Below, in pieces: positions 34,300-46,939 of a DNA stretch of 64,000 nucleotides (within the stretch, counting starts at the first letter, position 1; each line of letters starts with the position of its first letter). Below the pieces are notes generated by a model. The model did no database searches and was not told where the DNA came from. It saw only the letters and a program-made list of their open reading frames with translations. A program made the translations under genes and the position numbers. The stretch comes from Branchiostoma floridae (Eukaryota; Chordata; Leptocardii; Amphioxiformes; Branchiostomatidae): positions 8,126,676 through 8,190,675 of the forward strand of contig NC_049997.1 of NCBI RefSeq assembly GCF_000003815.2, written 5' to 3'.

Positions 34300-36535
34300 T
34301 ATGCTGAGTGTCTCCTGGCGACATATGCGAAGGAAGTCTGTTGGAAAACATCAAACATGGCATTCATATCATTTTATACCAAGAAAATATATGTTAAATT
34401 GCTGCTTTCAAGCTTTTTGTTGAAAAAATAATACAACTTTTTAGAGCAGGTTTGATTCTCAGAACTAATTTAGAGTAAGTGACAGATATTCCTAAGTCAT
34501 TTTGCTCGATAATTCTGTGCGCACTTGCCTCAGCATTCAGATAGACAGTATTTTAAACAAAGTTATTTGTACAGTACCCTTGCAAACCTTGGTCCATGGA
34601 CCATTGGAACTTTGCTCAACATTTGTAACTTCATCTAAGAAGTAAGTCGACCTACAGTTTACATTCATCCTCTTTAAAGCCCAAGGTTTGCAAAGGTGAC
34701 AGATTTTAAGCCAAAATGTTTTGATTAATTCTCTATGAACCTAAACACAATAATTATTATTGTAATAAGTGCCTTCCCAATTCACACTGCCTGCAAGCAA
34801 GTAACAACAATTCAGGAACGATTTAAAAGTTTTGTACTTAAAGTTTTTACATTGTTCTGGAAAAATTAGTGTGTTACAAAGTTTATCTTTTCTACCAAAG
34901 TGTATACAAATATTTTCAAGTGATATTGTGTTTTTGATAAAAGTTTGTACTGGTACAGAAAATCCAGGTCCAGAGGTTCAAGCTAGTGGACATGTCCAAA
35001 CCTGAATAATCCCATACCTAATCTCATCTTGTATTGTAAATGTGACATATATTACATTCTGTCCACATTAAAAGTACCAAAAAGTATACATTCCTTACTA
35101 CGATGTCTTACAAAGTAACTATTCCCAACTTTTTTTTATTACCTGTATGACTGTTAACCTTTAGTTAGTGATGAGTCTTAGTGTCATCCTAGTTAGTTTA
35201 CCAGTATTCCCTTACTCTCCTCTTCCCTTGTTGTTGGTTAGAGAGTATGACAGTCCCAGGTAAACCTCCAGTAGTAACTAAGATGGCACTAGAGTTTAGT
35301 AACCAAAACTTATAGTTCATGGGCCAGAAGACAAGTCGATACCTACGGGTTGGCAAGTTGTTTAAGACACGAAATTTTCGGATCATTTAGATGGTGATAG
35401 GTTTGAGAGGAGATAGGCGCCGGCAGGGGACTAAAATGTCTATTGATACAGCATAACATGTTGTGCTGCCCCTACGGCTGATTAATCAGCCTACGACTGA
35501 TTAAAAAGGCTATGGGACGAACGAACGAACGGGACGAACAAGGTTTGAGGGCTGATAGCTGGTATAAAGCTACCATACCAGAATGGCTATCACATCAAAA
35601 TATATAGCACAGACCTTCAAAAATAATCTGCCATCCCAGAGGATACTGATGTGTGAAATTCGGGGCCATAGATTAGCCCATGGCCTATTAAGCACAACAA
35701 GCTTATTTGGCATTGATTTATTTAGATAATTACAGATTGATCAATGGCTGTTGAATTGATGTTAAACTTTACCCAAAGAATAGTGCTAGATAGCCAGGAC
35801 TTGTTTATATCAGGTTTAATAGTATAGTGTACAAGTCATGCATTTTGCTCCAATCCAGAATATAGTAATAGCCACTATTGTGTATTGTTTTATTGACTCC
35901 TTTAGTTGTTGCATATGGGACAGCTATTCTTCTAATTCACACAGAAAACATGGACAGCATAAAAAAAGCATACAACAACATCTCATAACTACAAGTACTA
36001 ACAAACCTCATATAACATATCATGAAACCGTATGCGCCATAGTTGAAGCTAATACATGTACCAGGCATCCTTGCATACGTGCTGACCCTGCTTCACACCA
36101 CTCTTTAAAGTTTGGACGACTAGAATTTAAAAAAAACTCAGTAGATGCACATTTGTTTATCCTGAGACAAATACAGAAACTATTAGGTCACGCATGGTTG
36201 AGTCAAAAGACTGACAGCAAGGTTCAGAGTGCATTTCGAGTGCAAATCTGCATTTCAAGGTCTTAAGACCTAACCACAGACGAAATATCCAAGACAATCC
36301 ACCCAGGCGTTCTTGAGTTATTGTGTACACACACATAGAAAGAGAGAGGCATACTCACCCACAAACACGCGCCACTCAAAACATAATCTTGGTGCAGGTA
36401 AAAAGTTGATCTGACCGCCAGGTGACCTCACCTGTCCTTGCGAAAACGGTCCAATAGCAAGTCCCGTTTTATACTCAAACTCTGGTGGTAAAGTGATCAC
36501 GTGACAGCAGGTGGTTTCACCGACACGTTTGAACC
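34300..36535. other. intergenic region between the first two Death-domain genes
   Basis: No gene is supported. The left part is the 3' UTR of the upstream gene. A perfect 16-bp palindrome GGCTGATTAATCAGCC lies at 35476-35491, followed by GACGAACGAACGAACGGGAC, an arrangement that looks like part of an interspersed repeat. The copy of the 21333 repeat is at 35883-35915. The right end is the promoter and 5' UTR of the Death-Death-SEFIR gene; a GTCACGTGA-type E-box lies near 36495-36505. Confidence 0.45.
35883..35915. repeat. dispersed repeat shared with 21333-21371
   Basis: Contains ATTGACTCCTTTAGTTGTTG as in the CSTF3 intron copy, followed by an A/C-rich stretch. Confidence 0.5.
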
Positions 36536-39105
36536 ATGGCGTCGCCACAAGAACAAGGTAAGGCCTATTATAAACGTAAAATCCAGCTCGCTGCGTGATT
36601 GTCAATGCTTCACATGCGGAAGGAAGGTTTTCGAGACAGCAATACTTTTCGGTAGGATGGGTTGCGTTGAACGAAAAAAAATGCACGTCGATATAATCTA
36701 ACTTCCGGGTTTAGCTGCAATGGTGGAACGGTTGACTTTCTACCATGGATCGACGAAATATTCAGTCAATGAAACTTTGACCCATTGTAGACAACCTAAT
36801 AGTTATCAGTAAAACAAACTAAGATACAGAGAATATAAGTTGATAAAGTTTACCACATTATCATTCGTAGTTGAAAATGGAAGGACGCCTTGAATGAGTA
36901 ACAACAATTAGAATCAAGTTGAATGGACTAGAAAAAGTACCACTTACTTGATTATCTTAGGTCTTACATGTTCATAACAATTCCAGATATACGAACATAT
37001 TTCCACGACGTTGTGGACAACGCCAAACACGACTGGGAGGACTTAGCCTACAGACTGGACATCCCAACGCCGGACATCCGAGCCACGGACAGGACGAGAC
37101 GAGGTGACCCCACCCAGTGTTGTAGGGACATCCTGAACCTGTGGGTGGGGATGCACGGACGGGGGGCGACACTGGATATCCTGAAGGACGCACTGGTGGG
37201 GTGCAAACACCAGGATGTGGTGGATATTATAGAAGGTTAGTATCATACAACTCAGATCATACAACTCAGTATTCTGTGTTTTTGTCAAATCTCTACTGTT
37301 AACACTCTCCGGTAATCTATTGGGTCTGGGATCCAGGAGAGATTATATATAAGAAATAGTTGCATACTAGTATGTTGTTATGTATGATCCACATTTCTTG
37401 TCATTGTACTTATTCTGTGTACAGGCAAAACTACAAGTACACATTTGACAGGGGGGAAGCGACCACAGAAAGATGGTCTCCATGCTTCAGAAACCACAGG
37501 TTAGTCTTGATAGTAAACCATTTTTGATTGATTGATTGATTGTTTGATTGAAAAGTATGTTGTTTTAGTACCATTTTTCTGTATGCAGTTAGGAAGTAAG
37601 TCTCCTTAGGATTAAGTTTGTTTTGAACGAAACAGACATTCATTTTGTTGTACAATAAAATATTTATTTTTCCAGATCTGAGAAGAGTATTCCTACTGGT
37701 TAAGGAGAAACTTGGTGTCCGTTGGAAGGACGTGGCCCGTGCGCTAGACTTTGAGGAGGCAGATATAGACGTGTTCACCTACAAACACAGAGACCCCCGG
37801 AACGCCTGTATGGACATGTTGGAGGAGTGGCGACAGAGAGGGAGGGGGGCGACCTTAGAGGTGCTGAAGGAAGCGCTTGAAACAGCAGGCCGCATGGACG
37901 TTGTGGATACTATCATAGGTATTAAAAAATATGCATATCATGACATAAACATGAGGCATCCTATTATGAAGTGTCGATTGCATTCGTTTAATCTTAAATT
38001 CAACTGACACAAAATGTTGTTTTATTTTGAGTATAGAACACGAAGAAGAGTTCAAGATCAAGAGACCAAGGGGGTCTTTACCAGGTAGTAGGTCTACACA
38101 ACTGCCACTTGCAAGGAACCCGGAACAGAAGAGAGGTAAGACATCTTTCTATTGTAGGTTCTTCAATCAAACAAAATTATTCCAACCCATCTGATAGGCT
38201 TTTATATCCCCTTGTCAATCAAAAATGTTGACTTGTGAAGACCAACATGATCCAACATGTAGCTATCACGGCATTGGTTCAAACAATAAAATAATAAAAA
38301 AGTGGGTTCGAATAAAAAAGTGGGACTACAAAAATCAGCTATAATCAAAGTATAACACCGCACATGTGCATCTACGTACACTGTACATGCAAGGTTTGCA
38401 TACTTTTTATTAGCTGATTTTTGCATGGAGGGTAATCTTGCACACTTTCTTATTTGAGAAACATTATGTAATCTTGATGTATCTTATCACAGTTATCAAC
38501 AACAATAAAATGGATCATCTCTGTCCATTCCAGTGTTCATCAGTTACACAGTAGACCCATACACTGATCCTAACCGCACATCGAGGCAACGTGACTCCCA
38601 CATCGCGCTACAGAGAGAGAGGGTTCGGGCTCTGTCGGACGCACTCCGTAACAGCGGAGTGGACTGTGTTATCGACCAATACGTAGAGCAAAGTCCACCA
38701 AACATTTGGACCAGGTGGACAGAAGATGAACTACACATGGCCGACTACGTGTTGATGATCTGTACTTCAAACTATCTACAATGTGTAACTGGTAAAAAGG
38801 ACGAAGAGGCCACGTCCGAGTACAAAGTCAGATTTGAAGGCAAAGTGATATACGCCCAACTAGCAAATCCAAAAGCTCACGAAAAGTTTCTTCCTGTTTT
38901 CTTCGATGAAATCAATCGTGACGACGTTCCTACGGTTTTCCAAGCTGCTCATTTTTATGGACCAATAGAGAAAAGTCCGAGATACGGACAGGGTACGTTT
39001 GACCAACTGTTTTATAAGATTGTGGGGAGTGCCCCAAAGGAGAAACTGCCACCCCCTGTAGGGAATATTCCTCCAGGGCTGGTACCAGTACCAAGGCGTA
39101 CATAG
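36536..39105 (+). CDS. Death-Death-SEFIR cytosolic adaptor
   Basis: Six coding exons (36536-36557, 36987-37235, 37425-37499, 37676-37918, 38037-38135, 38534-39105) give 419 residues, all introns phase 1. Exon 1 codes only MASPQEQ. Residues 8-90 are a Death domain (WEDLAYRLDI, GRGATLDILKDAL) and 116-196 a second one (WKDVARALDF, MLEEWRQRGRGATLEVLKEAL); each fills a single exon. Residues 230-419, one exon, are a SEFIR domain of the TIR-like superfamily: VFISYTVDPYTD, RVRALSDALRNSGVDCVIDQY, PPNIW, ADYVLMICTSNYL, KFLPVFFDEI, then a tail LPPPVGNIPP. SEFIR domains make homotypic contacts, as between IL-17 receptors and Act1; no membrane segment or signal peptide is visible, so this resembles an adaptor and not a receptor. 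The partner is unknown. Confidence 0.92.
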
Positions 39106-40725
39106 AAGACCTTGCTGCTTGTCAGTCAACACATTGTCTTGTTCTTGTACTACAGGCCAAAACACTGCTACTGCAAGAGATATGCTTGTTCTTGTAAATG
39201 TTGATAAAAAGTTATAACAGAATCTCGATGGATGACATCACATTCCGACAACTTTAAATGTTTATTTTGACAAAAATCGCTTGTCTTTTATGAACTTGAT
39301 ATCTTCATATCTACATATTACGCAACGTGAATAAAGTTCTTTGATTTGTAGTAATTTTTCTTCCTACGCGGTAGATAAAATGATAATGAATAAAACTTTA
39401 TGTAATGCTATCTTTGTGTTTATTTGCATGGTACTCCTAGTGACAGTGACAACAAACTGTAAGAATAATTTGTGAATGTGAAAAATATATCATATAGCAT
39501 ATAGCCATTAGCGGTAACATACACGATTCTCGGTTAGTTCCATTGGTTTATGGCTACTTAATCTGTTGTTAGAATATTGCATTACTACAATGACACGGCA
39601 CATTTTATTGTGATGCTCAATTAATTCCGTTGGGAAAGAACGTTTGTAACATAACGCAAACTATGACTATAAAAATCCAGAGACAAGAAAAACGATTGAG
39701 GTCATTCACAGTATATAAAGCCCATATATATGTTTGTCAACAAACCTGGCGCACTCGCCGCCATTAAACTACGTCACCCGAGGCGGTACGTGACCTTTAA
39801 GTGCAGAGGTCAAACCGTGTTCTCGGTACGAAACACCTGAGCTATGTAACCTGGCTCCCGATTGGATGTTACAAAACACCAGACGTATGTAACCTATCAC
39901 CTGATTAGTTGTTTGCAAACGCGGTGACAACACAACCATTTTGCTGTCGAATGTCGCCCAAACCTTCATATCGATCTTGTTGTGGGTATCGAACGACCAG
40001 TTTTCTGCAGGTAAAGATGAGCATATTTAGACTACAGATGTTTATCTGGCTATGGTAAACAGGGTTTGTTTGACCAATACGAGAGGCGCTTCTATTATGA
40101 AGCAGGTAATCCGTTACATTTTTGTACCCCAATGCATAGGAACATATAAACGTTTGCACCTATTAAAGAGGTAAGAATGCTGAGTATGTTTAATTGAAAC
40201 GAGTTTTGTGTCTAAAAACACGTGGAAGAATTTTAGCTGCAAAACTATCAAAATGTCTATGTGAACAACTGCATTACGAGGACACTGTGCACTGTAAAAA
40301 TACCAAATATACAGCTCTTATGTTAATTTACTTCCGGATGTCTAGCGCTATACATAGCACGTTATGTTACCTATCATGAACAGAATTTATATTATTTAGA
40401 ACTGGTTACCCATAAGCATAGATACCAAGACACTAACTTGACTAGTACTGTTTCCATATTATATTAGTATTGTACGGGTAAGCTTCTGAGGTATTCATAC
40501 ACTTTGTTAAATAATTTGATCTGTTTCTCTCATTAGTTTATTCAATTTTCCTTGCCGCAGTGTCATACGATTTTATTTCAACGATAGCATTCACATATTC
40601 TTTTGTTGGATGCTCACGAAAAATCTATACTATAGGTCTCTGACTTCCCCTGCATGTTGTTTCTATTTACTGCTATCGTATATGTTGATGTTAGGTGATG
40701 CAGTGCTAAGTGCCTAGCCACCACC
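39106..40725. other. intergenic region before the first DED-SEFIR gene
   Basis: The left part is the 3' UTR of the Death-Death-SEFIR gene, with AATAAA at 39330-39335 as the likely polyadenylation signal. To the right, GCCGCCATTAAACTACGTCAC near 39756 combines a YY1-like and a CRE-like motif, and ACTTCCGGATGT near 40331 is an ETS-type site. These are candidate promoter elements for the next gene, which may have a non-coding first exon. Confidence 0.4.
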
Positions 40726-42624
40726 ATGTCTCTACTGTCCGCCCGTAACGTGCTGTACCTAAAGATCTCAGACAGTCTTACAACAGAAGAGGTCCGGAGC
40801 CTCCGGTCTTTGGTCACGATCGACGGGCATTTACCACGGGGAAAAGTGGAGCACGCATCTCCACAGGACATTTTCACCATGTTGGAGCGAAAGCTTATCA
40901 TCAGCGAGGGCAATCTGGGCTTCCTGGCGGAACTGTTGAGACAACTACATCATAGTCGATTGGCTCAAGAAGTTATGGAAGTCGAGAAAGCGGAAAGAGG
41001 GGAAGGTAAGATTTGATGTGATCTTTCATGTTTTTGTATCCAGGGATCACACACACACATATCTATGCTTTACCTGATGTACATACATACCATAACCCTT
41101 CTTTAGGCTTAAACAAATGGCAATATAAATTAACAAAATAGTCCATCACACTTCGTCAAAACACCGGTGTATTTTTTAATTACATAGGCTAATGATTTGC
41201 TATAATTGCTATAATTAGAAATTTTACAATACCTACTTTTGAGTATGTGTTTGTTGTCTTTAATGGCTTCTTAATGTCGATATTTATGCAACCATTTTTC
41301 TTTAAAGAAACATGATGTTACAACTCTGTTTAACTAATCACAGTAGACGCTGTCCCAGAGCCTGAGCCTGAGACAAGTCGAACCAAATGTCATACTAAAC
41401 CAACAAGACCACCACCTAGTAAGTAGCTTAATGATTCACATCATAAGGAATATACATCATAATGATTTTAATCCATCTTTTTCAATGTCAAAAATATTGT
41501 AGTTGCCCATGGATTTATTTCTTTGTACATGTACGGGTGTACAAATCAACATATTGTGAATCTTTTTTAGGGAGGGGATATCCAGAGGCTGAGTCGGGAG
41601 AGAGTACCGCATCAACAGAAGCCACCAAACGTGGTGCGTCCGCCATCTTTGTTTACCCTTAACGCTATGGTACTGTAGCCTTTTGTTGATTCAGTGTCAA
41701 CAATACACGTTGTTATCGTTTTCCAGTATGTGCACTGATCTAGACCATATATAGGTTGCGCAGATTATCATATTGCATGTGTTGGAATCTTTCTATCTTA
41801 TATCACCGTGCTTATATTAGTTATTAATCAAATTCAGACCACTGTAAAATAAAAAAAAAGTAGCCTTTGTATGGCTGGTTTGAATAGATATGTATGTCAC
41901 TTTGTAGTACCGACTACATCCCACAGTTAAAGGCAAGGAAAGACCGTCAGCAAACGGACTAGATCTAACACTACACTTTGAAACTTCCCCTACTCTGCGG
42001 AGTGGCTGTCCATCATATCTTTGTAATTAATCCCTCTTCATCTTCATTCCAGTCTTCATCAGTTACTGCTCGGATCCTTACACGGATAATAAACGAACAA
42101 AAGAGGAGATAAAGAAGGACGTGGAGCTACAGAGAGACCGAGTGAAAGCGCTCAGCGACGAACTTCGTAGAAACGGCATAGACAGTAGAATAGACCAATA
42201 CGAAAACTACAACCCACCAACCTTTTGGACAAAATGGACAGAAGAACAGATAGAAAAGTCAGACTTTGTGTTGATGGTGTGTACTACGAACTACTTAAAG
42301 TGCATCAGAGGTAGAAGAAATGAAGATGAAACAACAGAAAGCGGTGCTAGTTTTCAGGGAATTGTTTTCTACAGCCAGTTGGCTGATCCAAAACTTCATG
42401 GAAAATTTCTCCCGGTGTTTTTCGATGATATTGACAGAAATCTTGTCCCAACTAGTCTGAGAGGCGCTCACGTCTATGGCCCATTGGGTGATAGGCCTAC
42501 ATATGGTCAGGAAACGTTTGATCAACTGTTTTGTAAGATAGTCGGGAGGATTCCAAAAAATAAGGTCCCTCCACCTCTAGGAAAAGTGCCAGAAAAGTTT
42601 AAATATCGCAAGAAAGAAGCGTAA
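40726..42624 (+). CDS. DED-SEFIR adaptor 1
   Basis: Four exons (40726-41005, 41344-41418, 41571-41633, 42053-42624) make 329 residues, all introns phase 1. Residues 1-93 are a death effector domain (MSLLSARNVLYLKISDSL, TPQDIF, a Glu-rich end); the RxDL-type helix-6 motif is weak here (HHSRLAQEV). Residues 94-139 are a polar linker coded by two small exons. Residues 140-329 are SEFIR: VFISYCSDPYTD, RVKALSDELRRNGIDSRIDQY, PPTFW, SDFVLMVCTTNYL, KFLPVFFDDID, YGQETFDQLFCKIVG, tail VPPPLGKVP. DED would recruit FADD/caspase-type partners and SEFIR other SEFIR proteins (family knowledge). AATAAA at 42764-42769 is the likely poly(A) signal. Confidence 0.9.
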
Positions 42625-43095
42625 ATAAATTAAACGGATGTTTGGGTTGGTTTTCTTTCTCACCTGGCAATTCAAAATGTTTAGGCATACAATCAAAACA
42701 TCTATGTACAAATAGCAATACTTTAAATCGTTTGTCATTAGGTGTTCCTACATGTATGTACTCAATAAAACTTTGAGAACAGTGTTTTATGACTTGCATT
42801 TCTGCCTAACTACGCAACGTTAGGGTTGAAAGGGAGTTAAAGCTGCAACTTGCAACTGTAAACAGGTCAATTAGAACTATAAAATACTACTGGTCTATGA
42901 TTATTTCTTCCTCGTAAATATCTTAGGGCTTCTTGGTGCCAATTGTAATTCGATACTTTAAAAGCTGCAGTCTCATTGATGCTGTGAAATTGTGTGTGTA
43001 ATAACAATTCCATATTATCAGTTTAAAGTAAATGATCGATGAATATTTAATGACTTGTCCGCGCCGGTAGCACTGACGCCCCCAAATTGTTAAGG

Positions 43096-43137
43096 TCACT
43101 TCCGGATCTTACCTACAAATGTATCGGCGCCATTTTG
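43096..43137 (+). promoter_or_regulatory. ETS and YY1-type promoter motifs of DED-SEFIR 2
   Basis: ACTTCCGGA at 43098-43106 is followed 22 bp later by GCCATTTTG at 43129-43137, 33 bp before the start codon at 43170. The same order and similar spacing precede DED-SEFIR 3. No TATA box is evident nearby. Confidence 0.45.
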
Positions 43138-43169
43138 ATTAGCACAGGTGAGACATGAAATCTATCAAA

Positions 43170-46100
43170 ATGGCTAGTCTCTCGAAACGAAACCTGATGT
43201 ACATAAAGATTACTAAAAACCTTTCCGAAAGTGACGTCAAAGCCCTGAGAGCCTCGCTGGTTAAAGATGGGCACTTTGGGGAAGCTCAAGTTGAAAAGAA
43301 AACCCCTCAGGAAATGTTTAACATGTTGGAGGCCGACGCGAAACTACCAGTCGGCGATCTGGGTCTGTTATTGTCCTTTTTACTGGCCCGCGCGCAGTTC
43401 GACTTGGCGACGGAGGTCGAGAATCTTGAAAGAGAAGAGAGAGGGGAAAGTGTCGGTAAGTCAAACTTTAATTACGTTAAGTTTGAATACCTAAGTACGT
43501 TTGTAAATGGGGCACCCTGTTAAATAGCGAGTTCGTATTTCGCAGACCAGCTTTGTACATTCATATGAGATCTTTTAGTGTAAGTACGGTTATAGAATCA
43601 TGATAAGTTACTATTTAGTAACCTATCGACTTAGATTATCATCTGTACAGACCCAGGAAACAGTGTCCTACTGGGGTTATCAAACAATTAACTCCAGATA
43701 CATTGTATTGCCAATTTCCACCCTTTCAGTCCCCACAAAAACAATATTTGCCGCCATTTTAGTCACGTGGTCTGTTTCTCTGTTTTTTTCTTTTCCCCCG
43801 ATAATGATCAATACTGGAGAATGCGGTGAAATCTATCTTTTCCCCTTTGATTTCGCATTAATGTTTGACTGCCCCTCTTAGAAAGGACGTAATCTGCTGC
43901 GAATAACTGTAGCACGAGTTTCGCCCAACCAAATAGTCTTGTTTATTTACTACGATATGCGAAAGTGAAAGTAGTATGTCTCTATGAAAAATGTGCCATA
44001 ATTACGATTTCCACTGTCTATGTTAGAGTACTTGAAGTCTGAATGACTTTTTAACTTTCTTTACCGTCTTTAACGGCAAAACCTCATCCTGAAATGTTCG
44101 TTACACATATTAGATACATGTATGCATCGCCATCTTGAATAAGCGAAAGGTGAAAAGAAAAATAAACAATCCTGACTGGCCTCCTTTGACGAAACAAGCC
44201 GTCCCTTATAATTTCTCACCAAAAGTAACATATAGTTGTAGTTAAAAGTTACCTTGTAAAGAGAAACACATGGGTCTGCTTAGGGCAACATAGAAGGTAC
44301 TTGTAGGTTTGGACTAAATAAGTTGTATTTTGTACTGAAATGTGTTCTATGTTTCAGGACATGGGCAAGGGGGAAAACGAGGATATACAGCCACGGGGAG
44401 TAGCAAAAAGGCGAGAGTTGGTAAGATAAAGAAACATGTCTATCTGTGTCTGTTATTTCACCAGTTTCTCGTGGCAAATAGCGATGGGTTTTTGCATAAC
44501 ACACGCTAGAATGAAGTACTTTGTTAGCAAGAAACAGTACTCCACATCGAAATTGCATTCACATATAAATCTCGAGATATTTATTAATTTCGTATTACTG
44601 TTTTCAGGGTATGAAACCGATGGTGGATCAAGTGGCAGTCAGCATCCGTACACTCAGCCACCAACACGCCACAGTGCAAGTATGTATATTCCATAACAGC
44701 TAGGTTCCACTTTGGTCAAAAGTTTAGATAACAGTGATAGGGACAGGGAATTCAGATCTCAGTGGGTGACTTGTACCGCCTATCTGGAAGATGAAGACAC
44801 AAACCAGACAAACAAATAATGTGAGTGATGTATGCGCCAAAATAAAAATAAGTCCTGAATAGGCATTCAAAGGAAGGCCTGTTTGCCATGATTTAAACCT
44901 TGTGTTATCATTCAACTTGGTGGCATAAATTACAAAACGTATCCCTACTGCACTGAGGTATGTTATGATGATAAAACCTTCTATTACACGAAGAAAAACT
45001 TGTACATATACACACCGAAAACAATTACACGTTGACTCTAATTGGACGATAGAAGTTAACTTAGCCTCTGACATTTTGCAGGTCATACTCCGGGGGCAGC
45101 TGCAGGTCCAAGTGGTAGTGATACCACTCAGCAACAAGCACGCCGCGGAGGAGGTACGTATTTACACATACAAGATTTGTATCATGTAGTCTTATAAGTG
45201 GGATCTGAAAGGATAGTGTGAATGATAAACAATGTTGTGAAACGACAAGTTATTATGACAGCAATGACATATCAGACAATAACATTATAAGGGAAAGGAA
45301 GCATATGACTGGACTGATTATGGATAACGGTCTTTTGTGTATATTATTTGCATGTTATGTGTTGATGTGTCATGTACTATGTGTTAACCAGGGCCCCACT
45401 GTAAAGCAGTGTGGTTGAGCACTGAGTTGGGCCACCCTGGCTAAAGAAAACAGAATAAAAAGAATGTAATTACTTTACATTTAGGAAAAAATCATACAAG
45501 AACTATTGGATATTATAAGTTCACCCAGTTTTTTCAACCTAGGACATCACCAAAAGACTACATTTTTACTGAAGTCACAAAACCAACTTATTCTGCAGTG
45601 TGTGGGACAGTTCATTAACCACTGCCTTCTAAGAAGAAGTCAAATTCAATAATAAGATGCAACTTCAGTTGATTAGACATTAGTGCTATGTACTACATTG
45701 TGTTTTTGTTTCCCTCGAGTATGTTCCTGCAATTAGCCTCCGGGCATGATTTTGCAAATAAACTTACTTATTAATTATAGGAAGGTTATACAATGACGGT
45801 GTTGCTTTATTCAAGGTCACACAGGAAGAGGAAGGGGGGATGGATCCAGCACTGCAAGTGCATCAACTTCAAGGCGTAAGAAAGGTATTGTATCAAGTAT
45901 TTCTGTTTCATTGTACTATAAATAATGTTGCCTGTTTTTGATATTGGTGGTATTGTTTTGAATCCGATTCTTTATATATTCGTGTTTTCAGATTTATAAC
46001 TTTTAACAGAACACGGGGCGGATTGTGATCATATTTGGGTAGGTGATGGGAATACGGTGGTTGATGTTAACTTTGGGTCTCATGGTGATTGAGCTTGGTA

Positions 46101-46939
46101 CTGCAACAGAAATTCCGGTTTTTGCATTTTTTGTACTGGACAAGTTGTGGTCTTGATTTGTCTTTGGTGTAAGGGAGAAGAAGCGGTGTCGGTTTGGTTT
46201 GCATCTGAAATGAATTTTGGTTGTTTTCTTCTAACCTATACACGAGGACTTGCCTTCATTCATTCATTCATTCATTCATTCATTCATTCATTCATTCATT
46301 CATTCATTCATTCATTCATTCATTCATTCATTCATTCATTCATTCATTCATTCATTCATTCAAATTCAAGGTATTCTTTGGTTTCTTTCAGCGTTCATCT
46401 CCTACAGCATGGACCCTTACCTCCCTGCAGACCGCTCAGACAGAGACCGCCGAGCTGACCGGAGCACACAAAGGAGGAGGGTCAAGAACCTAGCTGACAA
46501 ACTACGCCAGCGTGGTGTGGACGTGTGGATCGACCAGTATGAGGAACGTCGCCCTCCAGACAATTGGCCAAGATGGATGGAAGCCCAGATTGTGGAAGCT
46601 GACTATGTACTAATGATCTGTAGTCCACATTATAAGGAATGTGTCATGGGTAGGAGGAATGAGGTAGCTGTCTCTGGTTACGGCGTCAGGTTTGAAGGAC
46701 TGGTTATCTATAGCCAACTTTCAGACCCTAACAATCATACGAAATTCCTACCTGTTTTCTTTGATGAGATCAATCGGGAGCATGTTCCAGATTTCCTACT
46801 GGGAGCGCACTTGTATGGGCCGATAGAGGACCCTCCCGAGTATGGGGAAGAGAAATTTGACACACTGTTGTTCAAACTGCTGGATTCACAACCAGAAAAC
46901 ACACTACCTCCCGCAGTAGGCCGCCCTCCCTTCCAATAA
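43170..46939 (+). CDS. DED-SEFIR adaptor 2
   Basis: Six exons (43170-43455, 44358-44420, 44608-44679, 45082-45153, 45816-45884, 46392-46939) make 369 residues, all introns phase 1. The start MASLSKRN aligns with MARLSPRN of DED-SEFIR 3; an in-frame ATG at 43155 would add five residues. DED at residues 1-95 (LMYIKITKNLSESDVKALRA, KTPQEMFNMLE, FDLATEVENLE). Linker 96-187 comes from four small exons of 21-24 codons, Gly/Ser/Thr-rich, several opening with a GH or GY pair. SEFIR at 188-369 begins AFISYSMDPY, where the paralogs have Val in place of Ala, and keeps GVDVWIDQY, WPRWMEAQI, ADYVLMICSPHY, KFLPVFFDEI and the tail LPPAVGRPP. The linker joins were inferred from splice signals and frame; alternative inclusion is possible. 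Confidence 0.88.
46254..46361. repeat. (CATT)n microsatellite before the SEFIR exon
   Basis: About 27 uninterrupted copies of CATT, ending 30 bp before the acceptor of the SEFIR exon of DED-SEFIR 2. It is pyrimidine-rich on the transcript, so it merges with the polypyrimidine region. The long His-Ser-Phe-Ile frame through it is not coding. Confidence 0.97.

Noticed and set aside
46147-46390. Frames with repeated Phe-Ile-His-Ser upstream of the SEFIR exon
   Set aside because: Produced by the CATT microsatellite in all frames. The real SEFIR exon starts at the acceptor before 46392.
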